64,000 nt of DNA from Amycolatopsis tolypomycina (GTDB lineage: Bacteria; Actinomycetota; Actinomycetes; Mycobacteriales; Pseudonocardiaceae): positions 8,108,407 to 8,172,406 of the forward strand of contig NZ_FNSO01000004.1 of assembly GCF_900105945.1 (NCBI RefSeq). Reading direction: 5' to 3'. The position numbers and the translations under genes were made by a program. The notes beneath the pieces are model-generated. The model made no database searches. It was not told the origin of the DNA and saw only the letters and a program-made list of their open reading frames with translations. Positions 53,254-61,364 of this stretch are shown piece after piece (position 1 is the first letter of the stretch; every line of letters begins with the position of its first letter).

Positions 53254-53681
53254 TCGTCGAAGCGGCCGGAGCGGCCCTTCTTCACGTCGCTCCGGCGCTT
53301 CTTCGACGCCAGGCGGCGCTCCTTCGAACCCCGCGAGGGTTTCGTGGGACGCCGCTTGGCGGGCGGCGGCGCCGAGGCGTCGAGCAGGAGGTTCGCGAGC
53401 CTGCCGCGGGCTGCCTCACGGTTCTGCAGCTGGGACCGGTGTTCGCTGGCCGCGATCGTCAGGACGCCGTCGACCAGCCGGGACGCCAGCCCGGCCAGCA
53501 CGCGCTCACGCAGGTGCTCGGGGATCGACGGCGACCCGGCGACGTCGAACGACAGCTCGACCCGCGAGTCCGTCGTGTTGACGCCTTGACCGCCGGGGCC
53601 GGACGACCGCGAGAAGCGTTCGCTGAGCTCGGCTTCCGGGATGACGAACCGGGAGCCGACGACGACGTCCCCGGCGGCCAC
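53250..53681 (-). CDS. arfB: Alternative ribosome-rescue factor ArfB (peptidyl-tRNA hydrolase)
   Basis: 143 residues. The RF1-like catalytic loop SRSSGPGGQGVNTTDSRVEL holds the GGQ motif, and the basic C-terminal tail (PAKRRPTKPSRGSKERRLASKK read in pieces) enters the mRNA channel of stalled ribosomes. GTG 53681 follows the purM stop by two bases, so it is translationally coupled to purM. The longer open frame upstream lies inside purM. Confidence 0.9.
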   Translation of the reverse strand: MAAGDVVVGSRFVIPEAELSERFSRSSGPGGQGVNTTDSRVELSFDVAGSPSIPEHLRERVLAGLASRLVDGVLTIAASEHRSQLQNREAARGRLANLLLDASAPPPAKRRPTKPSRGSKERRLASKKRRSDVKKGRSGRFDD

Positions 53682-53683
53682 CG

Positions 53684-54754
53684 TCAGAACCGCGGGTGGT
53701 CGCCCGAGAGCACCGCGCGCGGGCCGTCGACGTCTTCGGCGGGCTGGACGTCGCCGAGCACCCATGCCGGGACATGCCGCGCGGTGAGCATGGCCAGCGC
53801 CCTGTCCACGTCTTCGGCGCCGACGATCGCGACCATGCCGACACCCATGTTGAACGTCTTCTCCAGCTCGGCGCGCTCGACCTTGCCGCGCTGGCCGATC
53901 AGCGCGAACACCGGCGCCGGCGTCCAGGTGCCGCGGTCGAGCCGGGCGACCAGGCCGCGCGGCATGACGCGCGCGAGGTTGGCCTCCAGGCCGCCGCCGG
54001 TGATGTGCGCGAACGTCCGGACCTCGGTCTCGGCGGCGAGCGCCAGGCAGTCCTTCGCGTAGATCCGCGTCGGCTCCAGCATCTCCTCGCCGAGGGTGCG
54101 GCCGAACTCCTCGACGTGCCCGCCGAGCGGCATCCGGGCGATGTCCAGCAGCACGTGGCGGGCCAGGGAGTACCCGTTCGAGTGCAATCCGGACGAGCCG
54201 AGCGCCAGCACGACGTCACCCGGGCGGACCTTCTCCGGCGAGAGCAGCTGGGCCGCCTCGACCACGCCGACGCCGGTGGCCGACATGTCGTAGTCGTGCT
54301 CGCCCATCAGGCCCGGGTGCTCGGCCGTCTCGCCGCCGAGCAGCGCGCAGCCGGCCTGGACGCAGCCCTCGGCGATGCCGCCGACCAGGGCGGCGATCTT
54401 CTCCGGGTGCACCTTGCCGACGGCGATGTAGTCCTGCAGGAACAGCGGCTCGGCGCCGGTCACGACCAGGTCGTCGACCACCATGGCGACCAGGTCGATG
54501 CCGACCGTGTCGTACTTGTCGAGCGCCTGCGCGACCGCGATCTTGGTGCCGACGCCGTCGGTCGAGGACGCGAGGATCGGCTCCTTCCACTTGTCGAGCT
54601 TGAGGGAGAAGAGCCCGGCGAAGCCGCCGACACCGCCCATGACCTCGGGCCGCGTGGCCCGCTCGGCGTGCGGCTTGAGCAGCTCGACGGCTTGGTCGCC
54701 GGCGTCGATGCTGACGCCGGCGGCGGCGTACGTGGCGCTCGTGGACTCGCTCAC
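53684..54754 (-). CDS. purM: Phosphoribosylformylglycinamidine cyclo-ligase
   Basis: 356 residues. ATP-dependent AIR synthase of purine biosynthesis. Motifs: TDGVGTKIAVAQ, DLVAMVVDDLVVTGAEPLFLQDY, ETAEHPGLMGEHDYDMSATGVG split across strands, SSGLHSNGYSLAR and ITGGGLEANLARVMP. GTG 54754 has GGGAG upstream. Lies 28 bases downstream of purF in the same operon. Confidence 0.95.
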   Translation of the reverse strand: MSESTSATYAAAGVSIDAGDQAVELLKPHAERATRPEVMGGVGGFAGLFSLKLDKWKEPILASSTDGVGTKIAVAQALDKYDTVGIDLVAMVVDDLVVTGAEPLFLQDYIAVGKVHPEKIAALVGGIAEGCVQAGCALLGGETAEHPGLMGEHDYDMSATGVGVVEAAQLLSPEKVRPGDVVLALGSSGLHSNGYSLARHVLLDIARMPLGGHVEEFGRTLGEEMLEPTRIYAKDCLALAAETEVRTFAHITGGGLEANLARVMPRGLVARLDRGTWTPAPVFALIGQRGKVERAELEKTFNMGVGMVAIVGAEDVDRALAMLTARHVPAWVLGDVQPAEDVDGPRAVLSGDHPRF

Positions 54755-54782
54755 GGTGGACGGACTCCCTACTGGAAGGAAC

Positions 54783-56309
54783 TCAGGGACGCCGGACGGC
54801 GTCCTCGGCACCGTACCCGGCGGGGCTGACGGGGGTCGCCGCGCCATTGACCGCGTCGAGGCTTTCGAGCAGGTGTTTCCCGATCAACGCGTCTTCCGGC
54901 AGCGGGATCGGGTACTCGCCCGAGAAGCACGCCGTGCACAGCCGCGACTTCGGCTGTTCCGTGGCCGCTACCAGGCCGTCCAGGGAAATGTAGCCCAGGG
55001 AGTCGGCCCCGATCGAGCGCCGGATGCCGTCGGTGTCGACGCCGTTCGCGACCAGCTCGGCCCGCGAAGCGAAGTCGATGCCGTAGAAGCACGGCCAGCG
55101 CACGGGCGGCGACGCGATCCGGACGTGCACCTCGAGCGCGCCGGCTTCCCGCAACATGCGGACGAGCGCGCGCTGGGTGTTGCCGCGGACGATCGAGTCG
55201 TCCACCACGACCAGGCGCTTGCCGCGGATGACGTCGCGCAGCGGGTTCAGCTTGAGCCGGATGCCCAGCTGGCGGATGGTCTGCGACGGCTGGATGAAGG
55301 TGCGCCCGACGTAGGCGTTCTTGACCAGGCCGGTGCCGTAGGGGATACCCGAGCCCTGCGCGTAGCCGATCGCGGCCGGGGTGCCCGACTCCGGTACCGG
55401 CATCACCAGGTCGGCCTCGACCGGCTGCTCGGCCGCGAGGCGGCGGCCGATCTCGACGCGGGTGGCGTGCACGCCGCGGCCGGCGATCGTGGTGTCGGGG
55501 CGGGCCAGGTAGACGTACTCGAACACGCAGCCCTTGGGGTCCGGGTTCGCGAACCGCGAGGACCGCAGGCCCTCGGCGTCGATGGCGATCAGCTCGCCCG
55601 GCTCGACCTCGCGGACGAACGACGCGCCGACGATGTCGAGGCCCGCCGTCTCGCTCGAGACGACCCAGCCGCGCTCGAGCCTGCCGAGCACCAGCGGGTG
55701 CACGCCGTGCGGGTCACGCGCCGCGTACAGCGTGTTTTCGTCGGAGAACACCAGGCAGAACGCGCCCTTCAGGGTGGGCAGCAGCTCCATGGCCGCGGCC
55801 TCGATGCCCTTGTCGGCGGCGTTCGCGGCGAGCAGGCCGCAGATCAGGTCGGAGTCGCTGGACGAGCCGGTGAGGCCCGCGTGCGGCTTCAGCCCCGCTT
55901 CGATGGTGCGTTCGCGCAGCTCGGCCGTGTTCACCAGGTTGCCGTTGTGCGCGAAGGAGAGGCCGCTGCCGGTCTCGGTGGTGCGGAAGATCGGCTGGGC
56001 GTTCTCCCAGATGGTCGCGCCGGTGGTCGAGTACCGGCAGTGACCGACGGCGATGTGGCCCTGCAGCGACTGCAGGATCTGCTCGTCGAACACCTGGCTG
56101 ACCAGGCCGAGGTCCTTGAAGACCACGATCTGCGAGCCGTCGGAGACGGAGATGCCGGCGGCCTCCTGGCCCCGGTGCTGCAGGGCGTAGAGGCCGTAGT
56201 AGGTCAGCTTCGCGACTTCTTCCCCGGGAGCCCAGACGCCGAAGACGCCACACTCCTCACGGGGTTCCGGTTCGGGCTGGTCGGACACGAGCTGCGGGTC
56301 GGAAACCAC
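54783..56309 (-). CDS. purF: Amidophosphoribosyltransferase
   Basis: 508 residues. First step of purine synthesis. A propeptide of about 18 residues precedes the N-terminal nucleophile in REECGVFGVWAP; glutaminase motifs HCRYSTTGATIW and NGNLVN; PRPP loop VVVDDSIVRGNT. Iron-sulfur ligands of the Bacillus-type enzyme are present: Cys in DPKGCVFEY, in WPCFYGIDF and in LCTACFSGEYP. The start is GTG 56309 with AGGAG upstream. A GC hairpin (56373-56412) insulates it from the upstream gene. Confidence 0.95.
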   Translation of the reverse strand: MVSDPQLVSDQPEPEPREECGVFGVWAPGEEVAKLTYYGLYALQHRGQEAAGISVSDGSQIVVFKDLGLVSQVFDEQILQSLQGHIAVGHCRYSTTGATIWENAQPIFRTTETGSGLSFAHNGNLVNTAELRERTIEAGLKPHAGLTGSSSDSDLICGLLAANAADKGIEAAAMELLPTLKGAFCLVFSDENTLYAARDPHGVHPLVLGRLERGWVVSSETAGLDIVGASFVREVEPGELIAIDAEGLRSSRFANPDPKGCVFEYVYLARPDTTIAGRGVHATRVEIGRRLAAEQPVEADLVMPVPESGTPAAIGYAQGSGIPYGTGLVKNAYVGRTFIQPSQTIRQLGIRLKLNPLRDVIRGKRLVVVDDSIVRGNTQRALVRMLREAGALEVHVRIASPPVRWPCFYGIDFASRAELVANGVDTDGIRRSIGADSLGYISLDGLVAATEQPKSRLCTACFSGEYPIPLPEDALIGKHLLESLDAVNGAATPVSPAGYGAEDAVRRP

Positions 56310-56372
56310 CGAGGAGCTCCTGGGAAGACGTGGTCAGGCCGATTTCAGTGTAGACGGTGCGGGCATGAGTCA

Positions 56373-56412
56373 GGCCCCGCCCGGCGTGGTTCTGACCACT
56401 TCGGACGGGGCC
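56373..56412 (-). terminator. Hairpin terminator between the 101-residue gene and purF
   Basis: GGCCCCGCCCGGCGTGGT pairs with ACCACTTCGGACGGGGCC (two to three mismatches) around a four-base TCTG loop. On the minus strand it lies after the small hypothetical gene and before the purF promoter. Confidence 0.7.
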
Positions 56413-56427
56413 CGCAAGCCTGTTCCG

Positions 56428-56733
56428 CTAACACGCGTCGGGCAACGAAAGGATCTCCGCCAGCACCTGCGCGCCTTCCCCGCGGCGGCGCCACAGCCAC
56501 CGCTCCGGCTCGAAGATGTTCTCCTCCGAGCCGGGCATCCTGGTCGCCACGACGTCGTCCTCGGCGTTGAGCCGGACCACGTCCACCACGTCGTCGTGCA
56601 CCCGCACGCCGACGACGGCGAGGACCTCGCCGCGCTCGTCGGCGGGGTGGACGAACTGGTAGCCGCGAGCCACCAGCTCCTGCAGACCGGTCTCGATGTC
56701 GAAGACGGGGGCGACGGCCTCAGCCGAGGACAT
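56428..56733 (-). CDS. Small protein of a DUF397/XRE locus
   Basis: 101 residues, soluble, beta-rich: IETGLQELVARGYQFVHPADERGEVLAVVGVRVHDDVVDVVRLNAEDD is followed by an aromatic block PERWLWRRRG and acidic end. Not recognised as a named family. It overlaps the DUF397 gene by 14 nt, so it is cotranslated with it and presumably part of the same regulatory unit. Confidence 0.65.
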   Translation of the reverse strand: MSSAEAVAPVFDIETGLQELVARGYQFVHPADERGEVLAVVGVRVHDDVVDVVRLNAEDDVVATRMPGSEENIFEPERWLWRRRGEGAQVLAEILSLPDAC

Positions 56734-56959
56734 CGTCGAATTCACCGTCCTTCGCGCCCGCCAGGAACGCCGCCATCTCGGCGCGCGTGTAGACGAGCGC
56801 CGGGCCGGTCGGGAAGCGCGAGTTGCGCATCGCGATCTCGCCGTTGGACAGCGGCGCGACCTCGACGCAGTTGCCGTTGAAGTTGCTGTAGCTCGCCTTG
56901 CGCCATGCGACACCGGTCAGCCGATCAGCCGGGACGCCGTTCTCGAATCGCTCAGCCAT
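56720..56959 (-). CDS. DUF397 protein
   Basis: 79 residues with the DUF397 core WRKASYSNFNGNCVEVAPL and VYTRAEMAAFLAGAKDGEFDD. In actinomycetes DUF397 genes pair with XRE regulators of the DUF5753/Scr1 type and behave like partner or antitoxin-like proteins. ATG 56959 lies 38 bases downstream of three TGCATN repeats and an inverted repeat that may be the operator of the XRE protein encoded just upstream on the same strand. Confidence 0.88.
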   Translation of the reverse strand: MAERFENGVPADRLTGVAWRKASYSNFNGNCVEVAPLSNGEIAMRNSRFPTGPALVYTRAEMAAFLAGAKDGEFDDVLG

Positions 56960-56996
56960 GATCCCACCTCTCGCAGCAGAAAAGCCTTCCGGACGA

Positions 56997-57066
56997 TGCA
57001 TCTGCATGTGCATTTGCCCGCGTGTCCGAGGCTAGCACGTGTGCTTGCAGCGGTAAATGCACGTGC
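56997..57066. promoter_or_regulatory. Candidate XRE operator: TGCATN repeats and long inverted repeat
   Basis: TGCATC-TGCATG-TGCATT run head to tail at 56997-57014, and GCATGTGCATTT (57004-57015) is repeated inverted as AAATGCACGTGC (57055-57066; 11 of 12 bases). The arms are 39 bases apart in the promoter of the DUF397 gene. Confidence 0.5.
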
Positions 57067-57222
57067 AGAATTTCTTGCAAAGTTCTCGGACGGTAAAGAA
57101 TCAGCTGGTCGAGCTTACCCTGTCGGGTGACAGATACTCGCCCTAACGGGTTAACCGCTACGCCAAGTTACCGGTCAGCGGGCAGCACCCGGCACCGCCG
57201 AATCGGGTACAGGCAAGGCTTT

Positions 57223-58101
57223 CTAGATCTCCTGGCGACGCTTCGCGAGCATCCCCCGGCTCCGCTCCGGAGTCTCCGCGTCGACGGCCAGCATGTCGAG
57301 CGCGCGGCTGTACTTTTCGATCTCTTCGCGCTTCTCGATGTAGTGCGCGCCCGTCAGGTACTCGACGTAGGCGATGTTCGGCAGTTCGGGCTCGCCGAAC
57401 CGCAGCAGCGAAAAAGCGTGTTCCGCGGAGAGGCCGCTGCTCTCGTACGGCAGCACCTGGATCGACACGTGCGGCAACGCGCTCATTTCCAGCAGGTATT
57501 CGATCTGCTGCTTGAGGACCTTCGGGCCACCGATCGGGCGGTGCAGCACCGACTCGTCGAGCACCATCCACACGCGGGGCGCGTCCGGCCTGCTGAACAT
57601 CTTCTGGCGGCGCATCCGCAGCGCGACGAGCTGGTCGACCCGCTCGTCGGCCATGTCCGGGCGGCCGTGGCTGAAGATCGCTCGTGCGTACGGCTCGACC
57701 TGCAGGAGGCCCGACACGTAGATCGGCTCCCAGATCTGGATTCGCGCGGCGGCTTCTTCGAGGCCGACCAGGTCGGTGAACCAGTTCGGCATGGTGTCGC
57801 CGAAGCGCCGCCACCAGCCCGGCTCGTTCGACTGCTTGACCATGTCGAGGAACGCCCGGCGCTCGGCCGGGTCGTCGACGCCGTACATCGTCAGCAGGTC
57901 GGTGACGTCGCGTTCCTTGAACCCGACCCGGCCCAGCTCCAGCCGGCTGATCTTGGACTCGGACCCACGGATGTTGTAACCGGCCTGCTGACGGGTGATG
58001 CCGGCCTCTTCGCGGAGACGGCGCAGTTGCGAGCCGAGGATCATGCGGCGCGCCGTCAGGCCGATGTTCTGTTCACCTGCGGACGCGTTCACCGCGTTCA
58101 T
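57223..58101 (-). CDS. XRE-family regulator with DUF5753 (Scr1) domain
   Basis: 292 residues. N-terminal helix-turn-helix (LRRLREEAGITRQQAGYNIRGSESKISRLE split over helices, about 25-80) and C-terminal DUF5753 domain with IQIWEPIYVSGLLQVEPYARAI, QIEYLLEMSALPHVSIQVLPY and AEHAFSLLRF. These proteins regulate development, antibiotic synthesis or a neighbouring DUF397 gene. ATG 58101 is preceded by GAAGGG. It is divergent from the methyltransferase, with a 164-bp shared promoter region. Confidence 0.88.
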   Translation of the reverse strand: MNAVNASAGEQNIGLTARRMILGSQLRRLREEAGITRQQAGYNIRGSESKISRLELGRVGFKERDVTDLLTMYGVDDPAERRAFLDMVKQSNEPGWWRRFGDTMPNWFTDLVGLEEAAARIQIWEPIYVSGLLQVEPYARAIFSHGRPDMADERVDQLVALRMRRQKMFSRPDAPRVWMVLDESVLHRPIGGPKVLKQQIEYLLEMSALPHVSIQVLPYESSGLSAEHAFSLLRFGEPELPNIAYVEYLTGAHYIEKREEIEKYSRALDMLAVDAETPERSRGMLAKRRQEI

Positions 58102-58265
58102 TCCCGGCCCTTCCGCGCTCACGTCACCAGGGGGTTCTAGCCCGACTACCGAAAGTACACGTTGAGGCTTCTTGCGCAAAGGGGTGACCCGGTTTACCCC
58201 ATGCGCGCGTCGTCCTACTGTACGTAGAGCACGAGACTTTCAACACAAAACTTGCGAGGTTCAAG

Positions 58266-59099
58266 ATGCCCGACGCCGCGACCCGGACCGAACGAGTTCC
58301 CGTGGGGGTCGACCCGACCCGAGCGAGCATCGCGCGCGTGTACGACGCCTTCCTCCTCGGGAAGGACAACTACGAGATCGACCGGGAGGTCCTGCACAAG
58401 GTGCAGAAGGCCGCCCCGGAGGCACAGGACCTCGCGTTCGAAAACCGCGGCTTCCTGATCCGGGCCTGCCGCTTCCTCGCCAGCCAGACCGGCATCACGC
58501 AGTTCCTCGACTGCGGCTCCGGCCTGCCGACCGCCGAGAACACCCACCAGGTCGTCCAGCGGATCAACCCGGAGATCAAGGTCGTCTACGTCGACAACGA
58601 CCCGGTCGTGCTCGCCCACGGCCGCGCGCTGCTCGAAGAGAACGAGAACACCCACTTCGTCGCCGAGGACATCTTCGAGCCGCAGCGGATCCTCGAGCAC
58701 GAGGCCGTCCGGCAGCACATCGACTTCTCGCAGCCGGTCGCCTTCCTCCAGCTGGGCACGCTGCACCACTACAACGGCCCGCACGAGCGGCCGGCGGAGA
58801 TCATGAAGGAGTACGTCGACGCGCTGCCGTCGGGCTCGTTCGTGGCGATCTCGCACTTCTTCGACCCCGAGGACGAGGACTCCGCCACCGCCCGCAAGAT
58901 GGAGGACTTCTTCCTGCACAGCCCGATGGGCTCGGGCACCTTCCGGACGCAGAAGGAGATCGAGGACCTGTTCGCCGGCCTCGAGATGGTGCCCCCCGGC
59001 GTCGTCCGCTGCGCCGACTGGTGGCCGGACGGCCCGCGGCTCAAGGAGCTCAACGTGGCCCAGCGGACCATCGCGGGCGGGATCGGCCGCAAGCCGTAG
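58266..59099 (+). CDS. SAM-dependent methyltransferase (DUF574-type)
   Basis: 277 residues. Actinomycete family PF04672: ARVYDAFLLGKDNYEIDREVL at the N-terminus, SAM-binding FLDCGSGLPTAENTH, VVYVDNDPVVLAHGRALL and a C-terminal AISHFFDPEDEDSATA. Large paralogous group in actinomycetes, commonly beside XRE/DUF397 genes; substrates are unknown. It is divergent from the XRE gene, which may control it. Confidence 0.85.
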   Translation: MPDAATRTERVPVGVDPTRASIARVYDAFLLGKDNYEIDREVLHKVQKAAPEAQDLAFENRGFLIRACRFLASQTGITQFLDCGSGLPTAENTHQVVQRINPEIKVVYVDNDPVVLAHGRALLEENENTHFVAEDIFEPQRILEHEAVRQHIDFSQPVAFLQLGTLHHYNGPHERPAEIMKEYVDALPSGSFVAISHFFDPEDEDSATARKMEDFFLHSPMGSGTFRTQKEIEDLFAGLEMVPPGVVRCADWWPDGPRLKELNVAQRTIAGGIGRKP

Positions 59100-59121
59100 C
59101 CCCTGTCCCCGGTCCCGTCCG

Positions 59122-59502
59122 TCAGAGCCGGACGAGGGGGAGCCAGTGGGACAGGTCGGCCCGGGTGCCCGACGCGGACACCCGGCCGGCCGCCACTGCC
59201 GTGGTCCAGTCCAGTTGCCCGGTGGCCAGTTCGAGCCACGTGCGCGGGTCGGTCTCGATCACGTTCGGCGGGGTGCCGCGGGTGTGCCGCGGGCCCTCGA
59301 CGCACTGCACCGCGGCGAAGGGCGGCACCCGCACCTCGACCGTCCGGCCCGGCGCGTCCGCCGCCAGCGCGCGCAGCGACAACCGCACCGCCGCAGCCAG
59401 TTCCGGGCGCGCGGGAGCGGGCTCGCCGCCCTGCAACCACGGGGAAACCGCCAGCACCGCCGCACGTAACTGTCCGGGGTCGACCGAACGCGAAGAGGCC
59501 AT
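59122..59502 (-). CDS. SCP2-like (sterol carrier family) small protein
   Basis: 126 residues. LRAAVLAVSPWLQGG at the start, then a compact SCP2-type lipid-binding domain with VEVRVPPFAAVQCVEGPRHTRG and ETDPRTWLELATGQLDWTTAVAAG; the DPRTWLxLAxG motif is typical of actinobacterial sterol-carrier family proteins. TACTGT six bases upstream of ATG 59502 indicates a leaderless promoter, divergent from the next gene. Confidence 0.82.
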   Translation of the reverse strand: MASSRSVDPGQLRAAVLAVSPWLQGGEPAPARPELAAAVRLSLRALAADAPGRTVEVRVPPFAAVQCVEGPRHTRGTPPNVIETDPRTWLELATGQLDWTTAVAAGRVSASGTRADLSHWLPLVRL

Positions 59503-59564
59503 GGGCAAACAGTAGAGTGGCGCACCAAGACTTGGCAGGCACACCCGAGAACGTGGGGATGACG

Positions 59565-60266
59565 ATGGCGCAGCGGGACGAGGCGGATCGGATGGTTTCG
59601 CAGCAGCCCACCGGAAGCGGAGCCGATCGCCCCGGCGGCAGGCACGGCAAGCACGACCGCACCGCGCGTCGCGACGGCCGGCAGGCGCGCCGCTCCGGCA
59701 AGCAGGGCACGCCCGAGATCACCGAGGAGATGCGCGCGAACGCCCGCGCCAACCCGAACAGCTGGCTCTACGTCATCGACGAGGCCTTCGACCCGAACGG
59801 CCCGGTGCCGTCGTGGGCGGTCGTCGGCGCCTACCCGGTGAACGACGCCGGCGACGTCGTCGCCGACTTCCACCCCAACGACCGCTACCGACCCTCGCCC
59901 AAGGCGCTCGGCTTCCCGGAACCGGCGAACGACCTCGAGCACCTGCTGCAGCTCGTCCGCACCGAGCACCGCCCGCCGTCCGACCTGCCGAAGGTCGTCC
60001 TCGACGCGACGCTGTTCGTCTACGCGATGTCGCCGGTGCAGCGGACCGTCATCGGCTTCCACAACACCGACGGCCGGGTCATGGTGCCCGCCTACACGCG
60101 CAAGTCGCTCGTGCCGCGCGAGTGGCCGCACGCGCGGGCCGTGGTCGGGCGCGACATCGTCGACCTCCTCGGCGGGCACCCGGTCGCGATCAACCCGCAC
60201 GACCTCATCACGGCCGTCGTGCCGGCTGAGCACCTGATGAAGGCCATCGCCGAAGAACGACGCTGA
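59565..60266 (+). CDS. Type VII secretion-associated-like (SseB-fold) protein
   Basis: About 233 residues. A basic disordered N-terminus (RHGKHDRTARRDGRQARRSGK) leads into a compact domain NPNSWLYVIDEAFDPNGPVPSWAVVGAYPV, YRPSPKALGFPEPANDLEHLLQL and a C-terminal VIGFHNTDGRVMVPAYT and NPHDLITAVVPAEHLMKA, as in actinobacterial type VII secretion-associated proteins. ATG 59565 has GTGGGG six bases upstream; GTG 59517 and ATG 59559 are alternatives. No secretion genes lie nearby. Confidence 0.7.
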   Translation: MAQRDEADRMVSQQPTGSGADRPGGRHGKHDRTARRDGRQARRSGKQGTPEITEEMRANARANPNSWLYVIDEAFDPNGPVPSWAVVGAYPVNDAGDVVADFHPNDRYRPSPKALGFPEPANDLEHLLQLVRTEHRPPSDLPKVVLDATLFVYAMSPVQRTVIGFHNTDGRVMVPAYTRKSLVPREWPHARAVVGRDIVDLLGGHPVAINPHDLITAVVPAEHLMKAIAEERR

Positions 60267-60370
60267 CCTGCGGCTCCCACTCGATCGAGTGATCATCGAC
60301 TCGCCGATCCGGCGACGCCGGTGCATGGTGAGGCTGAAGAAGTCTCACGAGATCGGTGGGGAGCCAGAGG

Positions 60371-61171
60371 GTGAAAAGACGTTCGCTGCCCTTCGCCGCC
60401 GTCCTCGCGGCCACCCTCCTCGTGGCCGGGCAGGCGACGGCGAAGGCCGACGACATCTACGCCGGCGCCCAGGACCACTTCGCGGGTTCGCAGATCGCCA
60501 AGGTCGAGGGCGTCGGCGAAGCGCCGGACGTGCTGTACGGCGGTGAAGACCAGGTGCTCGGCCACGACGTCAGCGGGCACCAGGGCCCGGTCGACTGGCG
60601 GGGCGCGGCCGGCTCGGGCGCCAAGTTCGTCTACGTCAAGGCGACCGAGGGCACCGGCTTCGTCAACCCGCAGTTCGCCCAGCAGTACAACGGCTCCTAC
60701 AAGGCCGGCCTGATCCGCGGCGCCTACCACTTCGCCCGGCCGGACATCTCCGACGGCGCGGCGCAGGCGCGGTACTTCCTGGCCCACGGCGGCGGCTGGT
60801 CCGCCGACGGCAAGACCCTGCCCGGCGCGCTCGACGCGGAGTACAACCCGTACGGCGAAACCTGCTACGGCAAGGACGCCGCGGGGATGGTCGCCTGGAT
60901 CCGCGCGTTCTCCGACACCTACCGCGCGGCGACCGGCCGTCCCCCGACGATCTACACGTCGACGAGCTGGTGGAAGCGGTGCACCGCGAACAACGGCGGC
61001 TTCGGCGCCAACCCGCTGTGGATCGCGCGCTACAACACCTTCGTCGGCGAGCTGCCCGCCGGCTGGGGCGTGCACACGATCTGGCAGTTCGCCGACCGCG
61101 GAACCCTGCCCGGCGACCAGAACTGGTTCAACGGCTCGGCGGACCGGCTGCTCGCCCTCGCACTGGGCTGA
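60371..61171 (+). CDS. Secreted GH25 muramidase, copy 1
   Basis: 266 residues. Signal peptide (1-26, ending TAKAD), a 35-residue linker, then a GH25 lysozyme barrel: VLGHDVSGHQGPVDWRG with the first catalytic Asp, FVYVKATEGTGFVNPQFAQQYNG in two strands, ALDAEYNPYGETCYG holding the DxE pair, and IYTSTSWWKRCT. Cleaves beta-1,4 bonds of peptidoglycan. GTG 60371 after GGGGAG is used. Paralogue of the next gene. Confidence 0.9.
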   Translation: MKRRSLPFAAVLAATLLVAGQATAKADDIYAGAQDHFAGSQIAKVEGVGEAPDVLYGGEDQVLGHDVSGHQGPVDWRGAAGSGAKFVYVKATEGTGFVNPQFAQQYNGSYKAGLIRGAYHFARPDISDGAAQARYFLAHGGGWSADGKTLPGALDAEYNPYGETCYGKDAAGMVAWIRAFSDTYRAATGRPPTIYTSTSWWKRCTANNGGFGANPLWIARYNTFVGELPAGWGVHTIWQFADRGTLPGDQNWFNGSADRLLALALG

Positions 61172-61364
61172 ACGGCCCAGCATTTCCAATAATAGGTGTT
61201 AACCCGTCACCAATTAACGATCTTCTTCCCGGGAAAATCACCCACACGTATACCCAATTTCACGGAACTGAGTGACAAACGCCACTTCGTCCTCAACAAT
61301 CGTGCTCGGGCGGCTACCTGCAGTAAGCCGCTCGTCGCGAGGGTATCTGTGAAGGGATCCAACG
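61172..61364. other. AT-rich promoter region between the muramidase genes
   Basis: 193 bases notably richer in A/T than neighbours, with TTAACCCGTCACCAATTAAC (61199-61218) and a TATACCCAATTT stretch (61240-61251). No ORF. Probably holds the promoter of the second muramidase gene; no c-di-AMP riboswitch pattern was recognised. Confidence 0.4.

Noticed and set aside
61172..61364. c-di-AMP (ydaO-type) riboswitch before the muramidase gene
   Set aside because: Conserved core segments of that riboswitch were not recognisable by eye; only an AT-rich promoter-like region is seen.
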